Positions 46,969 to 49,143 of a DNA stretch of 49,143 nt are shown here, piece after piece (position 1 is the stretch's first letter; every line of letters starts with the position of its first letter). Source of the DNA: Acinetobacter amyesii (GTDB lineage: Bacteria > Pseudomonadota > Gammaproteobacteria > Pseudomonadales > Moraxellaceae). Below the pieces are notes generated by a model. That model made no database searches. It was not told the DNA's origin and saw nothing but the letters and a program-made list of their open reading frames with translations. The stretch is taken from the NCBI RefSeq assembly GCF_002018365.1, contig NZ_MVKX01000014.1:1-49143 (forward strand). Reading direction: 5' to 3'. The position numbers and the translations under genes are program-made.

Positions 46969-48342
46969 TTAGCTATACGAACGCTGTGTTTTCACTGAAG
47001 CCTTATTCACATTTTCCAGAGCGGCAAACTCTTCATCCGTTTGTGCTTTGCGAATAAAGAACACTGCAATCGCTGCGATGACTACTGGAATTCCCACGGC
47101 CATAAAGTTAATTTGATGTGGCAATTCTTGTGATAATAAATAGCCGATCAGAATCGGGCCAACAATCGCACCTGTACGACCGACTGCAGAAGCCCAACCA
47201 ATACCTGTCGAACGTACAGACAACGGATAGTACTGTGCAACATAGCTATACAGCAAGATTTGCGAACCAATTGCCGATGCACCTGCGACTGCAACCAAAA
47301 GATAGATCACAGGCTGTGGTGAATTAAAGCCGAGTAAAGATAGTGCCACAGCACCTGCAAGACATAATGTAATGATCACCGGTTTTAAGTGGAATTTGTC
47401 CGCTAAAATACCGCCGCCAATCGTACCAATTACGGCACCAATATTCATCGCCAATAGGAAGGTCAAACTGCTACCTAATGAATAACCTGCGGCCATCATT
47501 AGTTTTGGTAACCAACTGCCTAATGCATAAAGGGTTAATAGGCACATAAAGAAACACAGCCAAAATAACATCGTACTTACACCACGACCTTGCTTATACA
47601 ACGCTTTAACAGACGTTCCACCCGGAACCGCAACTTCAGTCAGTTCCAGTTGAGTATTTGCAGTCACCGTTTGCTCAGGTGCAATGGTTTGAATCATACG
47701 ACGTGCTTCATCGTGACGATTCACCTTCACCAAAAATGTGAGCGATTCAGGTAAAAACTTCCAAGCAAATGGCAGCAGTAACAGTGGAATACCCGCAATG
47801 AAGAACATGATTTGCCAGCCATAATCCGCAGTAAACCATGAACCAAATAGAGCCGCCATGATGCCACCCATTGCATAACCACTGAACATAGTTGTCACTA
47901 AAGTACTGCGTAGATGCTTAGGTGCATATTCCGAAGTCAATGCCACAAGGTTCGGTAATACCCCACCAATACCAAGTCCAGCAATAAAACGTAAAGCACC
48001 AAATTCCGTAGGATTTGAAGCAAAACCACCTAAAAATGTGAATGTACTGAATAAAAATACACAGATCATGATGACTTTTTTACGGCCAATCTTATCAGCC
48101 AAAGTACCAAACATCATGGCACCAAACATCATCCCTGCTAATGCTGTACTCGCTAGCATACCTGCCTGAACAGCTGTTAATCCCCAATCTTTCATCAATA
48201 AAGGCAGCGCAACACCATTGATCGCTAAGTCGTAACCATCAAATAAAATAAGAATTAGACACCACATCATGATGCTGAAATGCGATTTTGTGAACTTAGC
48301 GTTATCGACAACGCTATTCACATTCATTGTGCTTGTAGACAT
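46969..48342 (-). CDS. AAHS-family MFS transporter (aromatic acid:H+ symporter)
   Basis: The 457-aa, 12-helix major facilitator. The family motif DGYDLAINGVALPLL is in helix 1, GTLADKIGRKK is the loop 2-3 MFS signature, and FIAGLGIGGVLPN is present. This places it with the BenK/PcaK/MucK aromatic-acid and dicarboxylate uptake proteins of Acinetobacter. No aromatic catabolic genes are in the window except possibly the aldehyde dehydrogenase. A very strong GGAGGTGAGG ribosome site precedes the ATG. Confidence 0.88.
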   Translation of the reverse strand: MSTSTMNVNSVVDNAKFTKSHFSIMMWCLILILFDGYDLAINGVALPLLMKDWGLTAVQAGMLASTALAGMMFGAMMFGTLADKIGRKKVIMICVFLFSTFTFLGGFASNPTEFGALRFIAGLGIGGVLPNLVALTSEYAPKHLRSTLVTTMFSGYAMGGIMAALFGSWFTADYGWQIMFFIAGIPLLLLPFAWKFLPESLTFLVKVNRHDEARRMIQTIAPEQTVTANTQLELTEVAVPGGTSVKALYKQGRGVSTMLFWLCFFMCLLTLYALGSWLPKLMMAAGYSLGSSLTFLLAMNIGAVIGTIGGGILADKFHLKPVIITLCLAGAVALSLLGFNSPQPVIYLLVAVAGASAIGSQILLYSYVAQYYPLSVRSTGIGWASAVGRTGAIVGPILIGYLLSQELPHQINFMAVGIPVVIAAIAVFFIRKAQTDEEFAALENVNKASVKTQRSYS

Positions 48343-48940
48343 TGAACCTCACCTCCAATTGTGAGTTTTATTTTTCGCTACAATGCCGTTTTTGACTGTA
48401 AATTGTCCAAAATTACAAAGGTATAGACCCATACCTTTCAGATATATCCATGTTGTTTGGGAATAAAATGTCATAAAAACCCGGATATTTTTGAAATATT
48501 TATACATAAAAAAGTCGATGGACTGCGGGTCTAGTTTTTATAATGATTAATTATCAATGTGTTATTAAAAGCTAAATCACAATCAGACGATAGATTATTT
48601 GATATGAAAATTGTCAGAATAAAACTCAAATTTTATAGAAAAAAATCGCAGCTCTACGATCTAAGTCGTAGATTTCTAAATCATAAGTCATCAGACATCA
48701 CTTAAGTCGATAGTTAGGCATTTAAACGGTTGTTTTGGCTTACTTACATTCAGGTTTTCCTACATTTTTAAGCTGAGAATTCACTCAATTGATGCTTTTT
48801 GAATGCGTTGATTGTCTAATAATCATCCATGTTTAGATAATTCAAGCCTCAATCTAACAATATTTTTATCATTTCCCTATTTTATCCTGCTGCTTTTCTT
48901 CTTATTTTTTCCTATTTGCTTCTTATTTTTTGCACACATA
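48343..48940. other. Intergenic region between MFS gene and rRNA operon end
   Basis: About 600 bp, AT-rich, with the MFS promoter region and an inverted repeat TCTACGA / TCGTAGA (48653-48672). A pyrimidine-rich stretch lies at about 48860-48935. No credible gene was seen. Confidence 0.6.
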
Positions 48941-48973
48941 AAAAAACACCCCCTGAGATATCAGGGGGTGTTT
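48941..48973 (-). terminator. rRNA operon terminator
   Basis: A 13-bp stem AAACACCCCCTGA (48944-48956) and TCAGGGGGTGTTT (48961-48973) with a GATA loop. Seven T follow on the minus strand, directly downstream of the 5S gene. Confidence 0.93.
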
Positions 48974-48983
48974 CGAATAATGA

Positions 48984-49097
48984 GCTGGCGATGACTTACT
49001 CTCACATGGGTAACCCCACACTACCATCAGCGCTAAGAGGTTTCACTTCTGAGTTCGGGAAGGGATCAGGTGGTTCACTCTTGCTATTGTCGCCAGC
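48984..49097 (-). rRNA. rrf: 5S ribosomal RNA
   Basis: About 114 nt on the minus strand. The ends pair (GCTGGCG and CGCCAGC). Conserved 5S segments are present, including CCCGAACTCAGAAGTGAAAC and the loop E/helix region GATGGTAGTGTGGGG, matching Acinetobacter 5S. The remaining bases to 49143 belong to the 23S-5S spacer, so a full rrn operon continues off the right edge. Confidence 0.95.
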
Positions 49098-49143
49098 ACA
49101 ACTGTTATGGATACTTGCTTAGTCTTACGTATTGCTAAGTTTT

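Overview
The window reads as chromosomal DNA of an Acinetobacter species, probably not A. baumannii itself. It has the Acinetobacter capsule (K) locus export end (gna divergent from wza-wzb-wzc, followed by an FKBP gene). It also carries housekeeping genes (dapB, dnaJ, mutY, tag, ppc, ilvD, fmt, rsmB) and ends in a 5S rRNA gene. The murJ gene that I recall following fkpA in A. baumannii is not seen.

Layout. 1-5.5 kb: a gne-type epimerase fragment, gna, and the divergent wza-wzb-wzc capsule export operon closed by a terminator. 5.7-7.2 kb: two tandem FKBP isomerases. 7.4-14.3 kb: small metabolic and repair genes (dienelactone hydrolase, HIT protein, mutY, M23 lipoprotein, tag, a zinc alcohol dehydrogenase, a MocR regulator, a lipoprotein). 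14.3-19.4 kb: a START protein, dapB, a PglL-type O-oligosaccharyltransferase lying between dapB and dnaJ on the opposite strand, and a small membrane protein. 19.5-24.5 kb: an RND efflux permease and adaptor with a divergent TetR regulator. 24.7-30.7 kb: ppc, a RutG-type pyrimidine permease, a LysR regulator and a TauE/SafE permease. 31-33.8 kb: an AT-rich accessory island. 33.8-39.8 kb: chorismate mutase overlapping a 440-aa protein of unknown function, and two non-identical ilvD genes separated by a cluster of palindromes. 40.2-42.5 kb: fmt-rsmB. 42.6-48.3 kb: a sodium-symporter pair (MetP/MetS type), a DUF1287 protein, an aldehyde dehydrogenase and an AAHS-family MFS transporter. 48.9-49.1 kb: the end of an rRNA operon.

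The most notable part is the island at about 30,975-33,813. It is marked by three sites with the 11-6-11 architecture of XerC/XerD recombination sites (dif, or the pdif sites of Acinetobacter plasmids). The left site has the XerC arm first; the middle and right sites are in the opposite orientation. The island carries two convergent genes: a 498-aa ABC-type ATPase with a C-terminal TOPRIM-like region (OLD-like, a phage-defence architecture) and a 298-aa protein of unknown function. The middle and right sites share the same central hexamer and XerD arm, but the middle XerC arm is decayed. The 1.16-kb segment holding the 298-aa gene therefore looks like a Xer-integrated, possibly stabilised unit. 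pdif modules are known from Acinetobacter plasmids. Finding this arrangement on a chromosome 16 bp past a chorismate mutase stop codon, carrying a defence-like ATPase, is the best candidate here for something undescribed.
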